Source: Saccopteryx bilineata (Eukaryota > Chordata > Mammalia > Chiroptera > Emballonuridae). From it: DNA of 64,000 nucleotides. The DNA lies in NCBI RefSeq assembly GCF_036850765.1, contig NC_089493.1:12029632-12093631 (forward strand), given 5' to 3'. The notes under the pieces are model-generated. The model was not told the origin of the DNA and did not search any database. It saw only the letters and a program-made list of their open reading frames with translations. Each line of letters begins with the position of its first letter. Positions within the stretch are counted from its first letter, which is position 1. Below, one piece after another: positions 45,922-56,689 of the stretch. The position numbers and the translations under genes are program-made.

Positions 45922-46100
45922 TCCTGAAGTATTTATTGGACGCCAGCTCCATGCCAGGCTCGCAACACCCCTCACCTGAGGCCTCGTGGGGTATCAGGGA
46001 ATTACTATTCTGCCTTCGTCTCAGCCAGCACCTGGCCAGCGAGCCAGCCATTGACAACTGTTGTCCCCAGCAAGCCAGGGAGGGCCAGGATTTGCCAAGC
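45922..46100 (-). repeat. L2/MIR 3' end relic
   Basis: 'GAAGTATTTATTGGACGCCA' and 'CTCCATGCCAGGCTCG' match the reversed L2 3' end; the rest is too diverged. Confidence 0.45.
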
Positions 46101-46265
46101 AAGGGCTCAGGTTCTTTCTGGCCAGTCTGGCTGTGAAATTGTCACAGGCACGCGGGGAAAGAACCCCCTTGGGAAGCCGGCGTCACAGCCTGCATACATA
46201 GCACAGCAGCCCGAAAACGCCAGCTCGAGCGTTGGAACAGGAAGAGAAACGGCCCCCACTTGCTA

Positions 46266-47125
46266 GGGCTGCAGTAACAAAGGACCACGATCCGACGACT
46301 TAGACATGTGCTCTCTCACAGTCCTGGAGGCCGGAAGTCTGAAGTTCAAGGTGTCCGCGGGGCCACGCGCGCTCTCTCTCTGAGATTCTTTTTTTTTTTT
46401 TTTTTTTTGCATTTTTCTGAAACTGGAAACAGGGAGAGACAGTCAGACAGACTCCCGCATGCGCCGGACCGGGATCCACCCAGCATGCCCACCAGGGGCG
46501 GTGCTCTGCCCACCAGGGGGCGACGCTCTGCCCACCAGGGGGCGATGCTCTGCCCATCCTGGGCGTCGCCATGTTGTGACCAGAGCCACTCTAGTGCCTG
46601 AGGCAGAGGCCACAGAGCCATCCCCAGCGCCCGGGCCATCTTTGCTCCAATGGAGCCTTGGCTGCGGGAGGGGAAGAGAGAGAGAGGAAGGAGAGGGGGA
46701 GGGATGGAGAAGCAAATGGGCGCTTCTCCTGTGTGCCCTGGCCGGGAATCGAACCCGGGTCCTCCGCACGCTAGGCCGACGCTCTACCGCTGAGCCAGCC
46801 GGCCAGGGCTCTCTGAGATTCTTGCTTCTTCCTCGTTTATGGTGACGGCTGTCCACCCCAGGTGGTCCTCGGTTCGCAGAAGCGCGGTGCCAGTCTCCGC
46901 CCCTGTCGCCCACCCAGGCTCCCTGTGTGTTGCTCTCCACACCGTCTTTCCTCTTCCTATGAGGGGGCGGCCATACCGGACGAAGGACTGCCCTACTCCA
47001 CCTAACCTGCCGGCATCTGCACAACCCTATTCCGGATGAGGTCGCCTTCCGGATGAGGCACGAAGGGCGGGGACTTCAGCGTGTATTCCGAGAGGACGCC
47101 TCTGGTGACCAAAGGGCAACACACA
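46266..47125 (-). mobile_element. MaLR (MLT1-type) LTR, split by a SINE
   Basis: Left part: 'TAGGGCTGCAGTAACAAAGG' and 'TCTCACAGTCCTGGAGGCCG'. Right part: 'TTCGCAGAAGCGCGGTGCC', 'CTGTGTGTTGCTCTCCAC' and 'GATGAGGTCGCCTTCCGG', running to a degraded end. The interruption at 46,389-46,809 is a young SINE. Confidence 0.75.
46389..46809 (-). mobile_element. tRNA-derived SINE with three body units
   Basis: Poly-T, 'GCATTTTTCTGAAACTGG'. Three tandem 22-bp units ('GGTGCTCTGCCCACCAGGGG', 'CGACGCTCTGCCCACCAGGG', 'CGATGCTCTGCCC') against one or two elsewhere. Right-end head 'CAGCCGGCCAGGGC'. The TSD is 'CTCTGAGATTCTT'. Confidence 0.95.
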
Positions 47126-47154
47126 AACGCAGGTGACAAACCATGTCTGTATTT

Positions 47155-47400
47155 GGCATGCTTCTTGTCTGTTTCCCCTGCCTCTAGAATAGAGACTTTA
47201 AAGGGGAATATGTAACAGTTTTATTTGTTCGTGGATCTATCCCCAGGACCTAAAACAATTGCTGACCTGGGTTAGGCATTCATTCATTCATTCATTCACC
47301 CACTCAACAAATATTTATTGCGGGACTGCAACCTGTCAGGCACCCTCTGGGCACACAAGCAGTCTTCGCCCTCATTCCTTGCCTGTATTTTCTTTCCCTG
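47155..47400. repeat. Two L2 3' ends tail to tail around ATTC repeats
   Basis: Forward end at 47,155-47,278: 'GTCTGTTTCCCCTGCCTCTA', 'GGATCTATCCCCAGGACC'. Then an ATTC run (47,277-47,297). Reverse end at 47,298-47,400: 'CAACAAATATTTATTGCGGG', 'CCTGTCAGGCACCCTCTGGG'. Confidence 0.7.
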
Positions 47401-47905
47401 ACCTGGCCTCTGGCCCGCTGCTGCCCAGACCCTCTATATGCCCTGCGTTGCCGAGTGCCTGCGATCCGCTATTTCCTGGGGCTGGCCCGACAGCAAGCGA
47501 GCCCCTTCCGTGGGTCATGATCCCTGGTGAGGCTCTCCTGACTGCTTCCTGCTGCTGTGTGAGGCTGTTTGAAGCCAGTTTCTGGGTTGGCTCATTTTTA
47601 AACAATGATACAGTTTATACATTCAGCATTTCTGCCCGGGGGCCCTTGGCAACCGCTGGAGTCAGCTTCCTTCCAGCTCTGACACCTCAGTTTTTGAGCC
47701 AGCCTCTCCCGGTTCGGTGCGAGCTTGGCATGAACTCACCCTGGAAGTCGCTTCATCAGAACGTGACGAGACCACGTCTGCAGAGGTGCGAGGGAGTCTC
47801 TCTGCGTTCCCTCTCAGGACTAATGATTGTGGAATTCACTAGACGTTGTCTTGCAACTTTCCCTCAGACTTCTGGAATGTAGAGAGATGTAAGCCAAAAA
47901 GAAAA
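47401..47905. other. Unclassified sequence
   Basis: A 207-codon plus frame (47,259-47,882) covers it but begins in the L2/ATTC repeat and has no domain. I do not call it a gene. Confidence 0.4.
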
Positions 47906-47910
47906 TCTAG

Positions 47911-48242
47911 CCTGACCAGGCGGTGGCACAGTGGATAGAGTGTTGGACTGGGAGGACCCAGGTTCGAGACCCCGAGTTCGCCAGCTTGAGCACGGGTTCA
48001 TCTAGTTTGAGCAAAAAGCTCACCAGCTTGGACCCAAGGTCACTGGCTTGAGCAAGGAGTTACTTGGTCTGCTGAAGGCCCACGGTCAAGGCACATATGA
48101 GAAAGCTATCAATGAACAACTAAGGTATCGCAACGAAAAACTGATGATTGATGCTTCTCATCTCTCTCTGTTCCTGTCTGTCTGTCCCTATCTATCCCTC
48201 TCTCTGACTCTCTTTCTGTCCCTGTAAAAAAAAAAAAAAAAA
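47911..48242 (+). mobile_element. Type-2 tRNA SINE, full length
   Basis: Head 'CCTGACCAGGCGGTGGCACA', B box 'GGTTCGAGACCCC', then repeated 'CACCAGCTTGGACCCAAGGT'-type units, 'TATCAATGAACAACTAAGG', CT-rich end and A tail. The TSD is 'AAAATCTA' on both sides. Confidence 0.93.
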
Positions 48243-48885
48243 ATCTATGCATGCAAAATAACCTTGTGTTAGCAGGTGTGTGTGTCTGAGATCTTGTAAA
48301 AGCCGACGGAGGTCAGGCTTTGCACTCACTAGAGCCCCGAAGGCAGCAAATGCTCCCAAAGGGGATGGAAAGGGTGGGTTCTTGGACTTGTCTCAGGCTT
48401 CATGGACGTGAGTTGGGAACTCGGGGTCAGTACAGCACAGGTGTCGACTGTGGTGGGTGGTGGGTGTTTCTGATGCCTTCCACGGGTGGGACAGCACCTC
48501 CGAGAGATGACTGTGTCATGTTTCTCTGGTTCCCAGAGACAGAGGGAAGGATACCACAGGGTGTTCTGGGTCTTCTCGCAAGAGACACGGCTTCAGTTAG
48601 CCATGGCGTGTCTGTTCTCTGCGGTCGGTGTAAGAGGACAGAAGGAAGGGAAGATGTTGCCGGAGGAAAGCAAGGGAAGGAGAAATGGCGGCCCACGGGG
48701 GGTGGGGGGACCCGAGGGGCCCTCGCCCACCCCCCCTCACACCAGGGGGTACAGGAGCATGGGGCACCCGTTCTGGTGATGGGCCCGTAGGACCTCCGAG
48801 AGCACCGAACAGGGCCCCGGGAGTTCCTGGCATGCCGGAGACCTGGGAGCACAGCCAGTGTTGGGTTCAACACGCTGTTCTGATC
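48243..48885. other. Unique GC-rich sequence
   Basis: Frames of 78-187 codons on both strands overlap; none has family features. Confidence 0.4.
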
Positions 48886-48893
48886 CTTTAGAA

Positions 48894-49212
48894 CTGGGGT
48901 CCCCAAACTTTTTACACAGGGGGCCAGTTCACTGTCCCTCAGACCATTGGAGGGCTGGACTATAAAAAAAAAACTATGAACACTGCACATATCTTATTTT
49001 AAAGTAAAAAAACAAAATGGGAACAAATATAACATTTAAAACAAAGAACAAGTAAATTTAAATCAACAAACTGACCAGTATTTCAATGGGAACTATGCTC
49101 CTCTCACTGACCACCAATGAAAGAGGTGCCCCTTCCGGAAGTGCAGTGGGGGCCGGATAAATGGCCTCAGGGGGCCGCATGTGGCCCGCGGGCTGTAGTT
49201 TGGGGACCCCTG
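48894..49212. mobile_element. Nonautonomous hAT transposon, 319 bp
   Basis: Inverted ends CTGGGGTCCCCAAACT and AGTTTGGGGACCCCTG. Perfect 8-bp duplication CTTTAGAA (48,886-48,893 and 49,213-49,220). Same family as 36,287-36,650 but with two internal deletions ('CAAATCCCTATGCACA' and about 33 bp after 'GGGAACTAT'). Confidence 0.95.
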
Positions 49213-49220
49213 CTTTAGAA

Positions 49221-50125
49221 TAAGGTCTCTCTCAATGTCCCTCAACCCCAAAGATCACAAAAATAATGCAGAAGAACCCTGAAAGCTGCAGTTTGCCTGT
49301 TGGGGGTCCTCATTTCCTTAGGGAAGTCGCAGACCTCAGGTTTGAGGCCAGTGGTACCCACAGTTTCCTTAGTCCTTTGGAACACAGTCCCATGTGAGGG
49401 GCCTCTCCACTGCTATTCTCCCCCCCCGCCCCTCACCCCCCACCTCAGTACACCTCCCCTCCCGGCGGAGGCATCTCCTGCGTACTCAGGGGCGGTCCTC
49501 TTGGCTTCTTCCACTCCTGGGTGCCCCGGGGCCTGCTGCCCCGAAGCCATTCTTGCTGGCACACGCAAGGAGGGTGCAGATGGGTGTGCCAGGGTGCCTC
49601 TCACAGTGCTGCCCCCTGGGGGGTCCCCGCCCCACAAAGCCCCTGTGCTCCACCCGCAGGGAGCTGCCCTCACCTAGGCTCGCACTGGGCACCAAGCGGC
49701 ACCACTGATGCCCTTCTGCTGTGCCCGTCGCTCCCTCCACGGTTCTCAGCCATGTGCGGCCCGGCCAAGGGGCACCTAAGACTCCGACCCCGTGTCCGCT
49801 TCCTCCCAGGAGCCCCGTGAGGACCTCCTCCCCCGGAAAAGCCTTTCGTTAGTCGTCTGGGCTCCGCTTGTACTTGCTAAGAGGCGGCCAGGGCACAGCC
49901 GCAGGCGCACGGATCCTCGGCTTGTTCCTCTACGGCTCCTCTTAGAGCTCTGCTTCCCTGGAGTCCGTTCATGCTTCTCTGGGCCCCTCATCACTCCCGT
50001 CTCAGATCTGCCCAAGGGCAGGAATAGCTCCAAGTGGAAGCTTCGTACTTGGTTAACCTCAGGGAGGCAACGGAGCGGAGTGGGAAGAGAACCAAACTCC
50101 TGATTTCCCCCAAACCTCTTCCTCT
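49221..50125. other. Unique GC-rich sequence
   Basis: Frames of 84-125 codons in all orientations, none convincing. No repeat recognised. Confidence 0.4.
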
Positions 50126-50129
50126 CTAC

Positions 50130-51040
50130 GAGCCATCGCCACCCACCGGGTTGCCCGAGCCCCGACCCTAGGGATCCACCTGCGCTCCTCCCTGTTCCGT
50201 TTCCTGCGCACCCAGCCCGCTGGCAAGGCCTGCGGCTGTGCCTCGGAGCCCCGCTGGGAATCCGTCCGCCCCTCTCCAGGACACCCGCAGCTCCGGGCCA
50301 CCACTACCTCTTCCCCTAGGGCCGCACCCACGGCCTCCCAGCCGGTCACGCGGCCTCCACTGGCTCCTTACAGCCCAGTTCCCACACGGCGTCCAGGCAG
50401 GCCTATGGAAAACGTAAATCAGATGTCTCTCCTCTGCTGAGAGCTTTCAGTGAGAACTCATCACAGCGTGATGTCCAGATCTTTTCCCATGGCCCCCGAG
50501 GCCCAGGACCTAGCTCCTGCCTGTCCCCAACCTTAGCTACCTCTGCAATTCCCACTGTTTCCTGCGCTCTGGACACAACGGCCTCCTCTCTTCGCCGCCT
50601 CAGGGACCTTGCTCCAGCTGTTCCCTCTGCCTGGAAAGCCCTTCCCAGGGTCTTCACATGGTGACAGCAGCCCCTTTGTGGCCGTCAGGGCCTAGTTCAG
50701 ATGTGACTCCTGAACGAAGCCTCCCCCAGTCACCCCACCTAGAATGTCCTCTCCCTTCCAACACACACCAGTCACCCCACCTAAAATGTCCCCTCCCTTC
50801 CAGCACACACCAGAAGCCCCACCTAAAATGTCCCCTCCCTTCCAACACACACCAGAAGCCCCCCTTACTTCTCACCACATCGCCCTGTCTATTACCTTGT
50901 TAGCAAGTATCGCTACCCTGTGACTACCTTATTTGTCTGCGGGTTGACCGCCAGCCTCCTGTCCTGGGATGGGACCTCCGTGATGGCTGGATTCGTCTCT
51001 GCTGCACTGCCTGCCGGCCCTGGGGACATGCAGCACGTGC
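50130..51040 (+). repeat. L2 LINE 3' end, long copy
   Basis: Good match to the recalled L2 end: 'GGCCCAGGACCTAGCTCCTG', 'CCGCCTCAGGGACCTTGCTC', 'CAGCTGTTCCCTCTGCCTGG', 'AAAGCCCTTCCCAGGGTC', 'CCTAGTTCAGATGTGACTCC', then 'TATTACCTTGTTAGCAAG'. It carries a tandem expansion at 50,726-50,866. Confidence 0.75.
50726..50866. repeat. Minisatellite, 42-bp unit, about 3.4 copies
   Basis: Units start at 50,726, 50,768, 50,810 and 50,852 (partial), each like 'CCAGTCACCCCACCTAGAAT' plus 22 more bases ending 'CCAACACACA'. Because 42 is divisible by 3, frames across it show 14-residue repeats (minus strand, WCVLEGRGHFRWG-like); these are not a protein. Confidence 0.95.
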
Positions 51041-51061
51041 TCAGTCACTGTTTTCTGTTTT

Positions 51062-51180
51062 TAGCTGAGTCTTGCCTCTGGCACTTCATATGTGACCCTG
51101 TGCACACAAGTCTCGGTTTTCTCAAATGGGAAATGGGGATCACACAGTAATTACCTTAGAAAGCTCCTAGCACAGCCCTA
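51062..51180 (+). repeat. MIR SINE relic
   Basis: 'AAGTCTCGGTTTTCTCAAAT', 'GGGAAATGGGGATCACACAG' and 'CCTAGCACAGCCC' are in the forward MIR order. Confidence 0.75.
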
Positions 51181-52363
51181 CACGGTGGGGAATTTGGCCA
51201 AGGCTGCTTATTTGTGTCTGTCTGAATGCGTTCCACTGTGCAGACCCACATACCCAGCTACAGGCGGATTAAACAAGAAGGGGCTGCATCATCTCACATA
51301 ATGAGAACACCTGCCCAGGGCTGGTGCTCAGCAAGGTCTTCGGGGACCCGGGCTCTGTTCCGTCTTTCTGCTCAGCCTTCCCCAGCATAACAGCTTAGCC
51401 CGAGGCGTGTCCCTGTGGACGGCTGCCACACATCCGACATCACCAGTAGAGGCGGCAACATCTGCCTGGAAGAGAAGAGCGTTTCTACCCGCGCGTCTCC
51501 TGTTATTATCCAGAAGACACCCCCTCTCGTTGGTCCCGTTGCCAAGACTGGCGCACCTGCCCCTACTGCTGCTGCAAAGCAGGATGGCAAGTGCGTCTGG
51601 CTGTCTGGCCTCAGTGGAAGGAGGGGAGGTGGGGTGGGGCATGGTGGGCGGGAGTGCACCCCAGAGGTTCCCTGCCTCTTTCTTTCCTCTCCCCCTCTGC
51701 CCGTCCTGTGTGTTTCCTTTTCCCAAGGTGACCTTCAAGGCTTTGTTGTTTTGGGTTAGGGAGTCCATGTCTTTCTCTCAGCTGTGTTATTCCCTGTTTG
51801 AATAGAAGGCCTGCGGGTGCTGTTTGGTAGGTGTGTGGGTGTTTTGAGGCTGGATTGCAGAGGGTTAGTGAGAACTAGAGAGAGATGCCCATGTTGCTGG
51901 AGGCAGCGAGAAGACGGGGTTGAGCCACTCGGGATGGTCAGCGGAGGCTGAGACCAAGGCAGGTGAGTGCCCGGGCTGCCTCAAGCCAAGCCGGATCTTC
52001 TCTGGGGACAGCAGAAATGGACAGAGGGGGAGGAGAGAGCTTTTATTTCAAAAACCTCAACTTGACCTCCACTCTTCCTCCTCAGCACACCGGCACCTCC
52101 CCCTCCTCCTTCCTGTCCCTCCAGACACTGAGGCTGCTCAAAGCTCCAGCCTCCCACCAGGCCTGGAGAGGGGGCACCCCTCCTGCTCCTCCTGTTCTGG
52201 GGAACTCGCTGCTCCCAAGCCAAAAAGGGACATTCCCAGGGGAAGACACACGCACATGGTACCGAAGGGCCCAGATGGGATCTCGGCGCAGGCAGGGCTG
52301 AGAGGAGCAGCTGAAGCCCTCGGGCAGCCCAGAGCTCTCCACTCTCAGGGTGGAGAGGATACA
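51181..52363. other. Unique sequence, no gene found
   Basis: Overlapping frames of 95-167 codons on both strands between 51,320 and 52,430; the longest plus frame (51,920-52,423) runs into the hAT element. No domain features. Confidence 0.4.
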
Positions 52364-52371
52364 GTGGAGAG

Positions 52372-52723
52372 CAGGGGCGGTCAACCTTTTCATACCTACC
52401 GCCCACTTTTGTATCTCTGTTAGTAGTAACATTTTCTAACCGCCCACCGGTTCCACAGTAATGGTGATTTATAAAGTAGGGAAGTAACTTTACTTTATGA
52501 AATTTATAAAGCAGAGTGACAGCAAGTTAAAGCATATAATAATAATTACTTACCAAGTACTTTATGTCGGATTTTCGCTAAGTTTGGCAAAACAAAATTT
52601 TATAAAACAGCTTACTATAGTTAAATTTATCTTTTTAATTATACTTTGGTTGCTCCGCCACCGCCCACCGTGAAAGCTGGAACGCCCCCTAGTGGGCAGT
52701 AGGGACCAGGTTGACTACCATCG
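52372..52723. mobile_element. Nonautonomous hAT transposon, 352 bp, third family
   Basis: Left end CAGGGGCGGTCAACCT, right end AGGTTGACTACCATCG (inverted, right tip mutated). Perfect 8-bp duplication GTGGAGAG (52,364-52,371 and 52,724-52,731). AT-rich interior with no transposase. Confidence 0.93.
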
Positions 52724-52739
52724 GTGGAGAGGATACCTA

Positions 52740-53265
52740 TGCATCACTTGTGGTTGTGGTCCATGCTTTTAACCCATTCTAGACCAGACGGTTCTGGGTC
52801 TTGGGGGCAGTGTTCGGGCACTACCTCAAGATCTGCCCTGTAATGACCGAGAGTTTGGTGCTGGTTTATGAAAATTGGAAACCCAATTTTCATACTTACC
52901 AGTTAGAATGGACTATGTCTTCTTTTTTTTCTTTTTTGGCCTCTAGCTCTGAACCTTTATATTTTGTGGTGAATCCTTTACCCAAAAAGGTGAAGCTTAT
53001 CTCCAACTATAGAAGCTGAAAATGCCAGGTGCTCCCACCCCCTGCCTCCCTTGCTGTTAATCAAGGCACCTGCCCCCAATTCAGCAGTTCAGCCCATGGG
53101 TCAAGTTCCTCTCTGCTTGGACATCTGGGGCTTCCTGTTCTCCTGACTGGACACTCATGCACACTCACTGCCACTGGCTAAGTACAGTGTCCAGTATGAC
53201 TCCGACCATTTTTCATGGCCACATGTCTCAAAACCAGGTTCTCTGGCCCTGCCAATGACCTCCTC
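52740..53265. other. Unique sequence, nothing recognised
   Basis: No gene or repeat recognised. Confidence 0.4.
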
Positions 53266-53269
53266 TTTT

Positions 53270-53782
53270 TTCAGATTTATCAGGGTATTTTTTCCTGCTT
53301 TATTGAGATAGAGTTGACACATAGCATTGAGTAAGTTTAAGGGATACGGTGTGATGACTTGACACTTGTACAGTTTGGGAAACGTTTACTACAGTCAGGT
53401 TAGTTAACACATTCTTCACTTTATGTAATTACCATTTTGTTGGCGTCGTTGTTATGGGGACAACATGAAAGCTCTAGGCTGACAACAACTTTCAAGTATA
53501 CCGTCTGGTATCATTCACTATAGTCACCATGCTGTACCTGAGATCCCTGGGCCTCATCCATCATATAACTGACAGCTTGTACCCTTTGACCAAAATCTCC
53601 CCACTTCCCTCGCCCCTCAGCCCGGCAACTATCATTCTACTCTGCTTTTATGAGCTCAATATTTTTAGATTACTCATATAAGTGAGATCTTACGGTACTT
53701 GTCTTTCTCTGTCTGACTTATTTCACTTAGCATAATGCTCTCAAGATCCATCCATGTTGTCACAAGTGTCAGGGTTTTCTTC

Positions 53783-53820
<38 letters not shown>

Positions 53821-54950
53821 AGAGAGAGAGAGAGAGAGAGGGTTTTTTTACCCATTCATTCATTGACGGACACTTAGGTTGTTTCCATGTCTTGGCTATT
53901 GTAAAATAACACTGTAATGATGGGGGGGGGGGGGGTGCAGATATCTATAACATATCAAATTAATTTTTACATATGGTATAGATTAAGGTTTTCTGTTTTG
54001 ATTTTGCATGTAGATGTTTAATAGGGCCATTTGTTGAAAAGACTACCCTTTCTCTATTGAATTGCTGTAACACCTATGTCAAAAATTGATTTACATATGG
54101 GTCAACATCTGGATTCTGTTTTCTGTCCTATTAATCTATGTGTCTATCTTTAATCAATACCACACTGTATTGATTACTATAGTAAGCTTTGACATCAGGT
54201 AATATGAGTCCTATCATATTGTTCTTTTTAAAAATTGTTTTGGCCAATTTAAGACCTTTATTTTCCCGTATCAATAGTAGAATCAGCTTGTCAGTTTCTC
54301 CAGTGAAGCCTGCTGGGATTTTGATTGGGATGGTGTTGAATCTGGCAATCAGTTTAGGGACTATTGGTGTCTTAGCAATATCGAGTCTTTTGATCCAGGA
54401 ACACGGTATATCTCATTCATTTGTCTTCTTTTATTTATCTGATAGATGCTTATAGTTTTCAGCTTACAAATCTTACAGATTATTTATCCTTCAATATTTC
54501 ATGATCTTGGTGCTACTGTAAATGGTATCTTTTAAAAAATTTTTTCATTTCTGCATTATTAGCATATAAAGATTCAATTAAATAAATTGTAGCATATTTA
54601 CCTTTTATCCTGCATTCTAGCTAAACTCATCTGGGTCTCCTCGTGCCTCTGTGAATACTTTGGACATTTCTGTGTAGGCAATCATATGACACACAGTCTT
54701 ATTCCTTCCCTTGTGCCCTGCGTTTCTCCTTCTGGCCTCACCACGCTGGCCAGGCTGTCAACTAGAGCAGTGAGCACGCCGACGCCCTTGCCTTCCCCCG
54801 GTCCTTTGGGGAAAGTGGACAGTCTCTCACCACTAAGAATAACGTTAGCTGTAGGCTTCTGTAGATGCTCTTTGTTAAGGTGAGGAAGTTCACACTTATT
54901 CCTAGTTCACTGAGAGTTTTTGTTATGAATAGATACCCAATGACCTTTTA
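53270..54950 (-). mobile_element. Old L1, 3' UTR and parts of ORF2
   Basis: 3' UTR landmarks on the reverse strand: 'CTGCTTTATTGAGATAGAGT', 'CCTCAGCCCGGCAACTATCA', 'CTTGGCTATTGTAAAATAAC'. A TG/AG microsatellite (53,787-53,842) and a G14 run (53,922-53,935) lie inside. After the G run it jumps to internal ORF2 ('CCTATTAATCTATGTGTCTA', 'CTGCTGGGATTTTGATTGGG'), so a large internal part is missing. Confidence 0.82.
53787..53842. repeat. TG and AG microsatellite
   Basis: About 30 bp of TG repeats, then about 24 bp of AG repeats, inside the L1. Confidence 0.95.
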
Positions 54951-55169
54951 GTAAATCTCTTCTCTGCGTAAATCAGCCAGAGCTGGTTCCTGTTGCCGAG
55001 GGGCCCTGACTGAGGTACTAGCCTGACGACGCTGGACAAGTTCCTTAACAGAATATCTTGAGCCTGGATAGAAGCCTGGGGTGAAAATTTAAGTCCTTTT
55101 AATGCTCCCACCTAAAGGAAATAGCCACCACGCTGTCCAAGGCTGTCTGCTGTGCTTGTAAAACCCTTT

Positions 55170-55450
55170 GCTTAATGTATTACTTTTCTCCCACTCCATC
55201 CACAAGTAACCTTGCTTGTTATATGTAATTATATAAATGACAAGTACTCATTGTAAAGAGCCTGAACAATCCGTTATAATATAAAGAAGGAGTAAAGTTC
55301 ACCTGGATGTCACTGTCCTGAGCTAACCATCATCAACAATTTTGTATTCATCTTTCAAGCCCCTGTTTATGCGTGTTCACATATACACACATGACCTTAC
55401 ATAAAAGGGACCACACGTACATGCTGTTTTATCCCGAGCATGCTGCTGCC
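55170..55450 (-). repeat. Possible old L1 3' UTR relic
   Basis: 'ACTGTCCTGAGCTAACCATC', 'TTTCAAGCCCCTGTTTATG' and 'ACATAAAAGGGACCACACG' resemble reversed old L1-type 3' sequence. Weak. Confidence 0.35.
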
Positions 55451-55900
55451 ACCCCTTGTAGCAGAACCACTCCCCGCACGCCTCGCTCATGGCCCGCAGG
55501 ACCAACTGGACTCGGCCGCAAAGTCTCTGGCGTAGGTGCGATCATATGTTGGCTGGAGTGACGTCATCTGAATGCTCCCCTGGGCTGACTGTCCGAATCG
55601 GCTCACTCTTGTGACCAGCAGTTGATGCTGCCTGTCACCAGGGAGCCCAGCAGGGCTGTTGACGGGAGCACCTACACTTGACCTCCTTCATGTGCCCGGA
55701 CTGCTCAGAGCAAGAAGACCGGGTTCTGAGAGGAGCAATCCAGCAGGCGGAGAGCCAGAACAACCAGGTGGAACCGTGACGTTTCTAGGAGCTAGCTTCA
55801 GAGCCCAGAGCCCCCCTCTGCTACACTGTATCAGTCAAGCAAGTCAGCAAGGCAAGCCTGGGCTCCACCTCAGGAGAATCAGCAAGGAATTCACGGCCAT
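55451..55900. other. Unique sequence, nothing recognised
   Basis: A plus frame of 124 codons (55,659-56,033) has no features. Confidence 0.4.
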
Positions 55901-55904
55901 CTTT

Positions 55905-56085
55905 AATTCACCACATTTATTAAACAGTAAACATACTGAGCACCTGCTACATGCCCGGGGCTGTTGTGGAGGCTGCGGACACAGAGTGAGGAGACCAAGT
56001 TCTCACTCCTGGGGGACTTATTTTCTAGCTTGAGTACTCAGACCACAGACAAGCAAGCAAATAAATAAAGCTAAACAAAAATAAG
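55905..56085 (-). repeat. L2 LINE 3' end
   Basis: 'CATTTATTAAACAGTAAACA', 'TGAGCACCTGCTACATGCCC' and 'AGACAAGCAAGCAAATAAAT' are the reversed L2 terminal order. Confidence 0.7.
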
Positions 56086-56091
56086 ATTGAA

Positions 56092-56490
56092 GCCCTGGCT
56101 GGTTGGCTCAGTGGTAGAGCATCGGCCTGGCGTGCAGGAGTCCCGGGTTCGATTCCCGGCCAGGGCACACAGGAGAAGCGCCCATCTGCTTCTCCACCCC
56201 TCCCCCTCTTCTTCCTCTCTGTCTCTCTCTTCCCCTCCCGCAGCCAAGGCTCCATTGGAGCAAAGATGGCCCGGGCGCTGGGGATGGCTCTGTGGCCTCT
56301 GCCCCAGGCGCTAGAGTGGCTCTGGTCGCAACAGAGCGATGCCCTGGAGGGGCAGAGCATCGCCCCCTGGTGGGCAGAGCATCGCCCCTGGTGAGCGTGC
56401 CGGGTGGATCCCGGTCGGGCACATGTGGGAGTCTGTCTGACTGTCTCTCCCCGTTTCCAGCTTCAGAAAAATACAAAAAAAAAAAAAAAA
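56092..56490 (+). mobile_element. tRNA-derived SINE, two-unit subfamily
   Basis: Head 'GCCCTGGCTGGTTGGCTCAG', B box 'GGTTCGATTCC', two body units, A tail. Short TSD 'AAGATTGAA'. It sits at the edge of the L2 end. Confidence 0.95.
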
Positions 56491-56689
56491 AGATTGAATT
56501 AATTCAATAAATTAAATGAGAGCCCTCTTTCTCGGAGGTCTTAAGAGTTTTATCAGAACTTTGCTTGAGGCCCTGGTGCCTCTGTGCCCTGCACGCCTGG
56601 TGTCTTGATATTCCAGCTGGTGTCTTTCCAGGGAGAGGTCATGTCCACTTCTAAGGGCTGCACGTGGCGTGACATTTATCAGCCACCAT
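56491..56689. other. Unique sequence
   Basis: Nothing recognised. Confidence 0.35.

Noticed and set aside
46443..47024. 193-codon minus frame
   Set aside because: Most of it is SINE body in sense orientation plus part of an MLT1 LTR.
47155..47300. CRISPR-like direct repeats (ATTC units)
   Set aside because: Simple tandem tail of L2 elements in a mammalian genome; no spacers.
47259..47882. 207-codon plus frame
   Set aside because: Starts in the L2/ATTC repeat, no domain, no splice context; probably chance.
49400..50350. CpG island or promoter
   Set aside because: GC-rich but CpG is not clearly dense, and there is no supported transcript start; part is L2.
50654..50878. Protein with 14-residue repeats on minus strand
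   Set aside because: Explained by a 42-bp minisatellite whose length is divisible by three.
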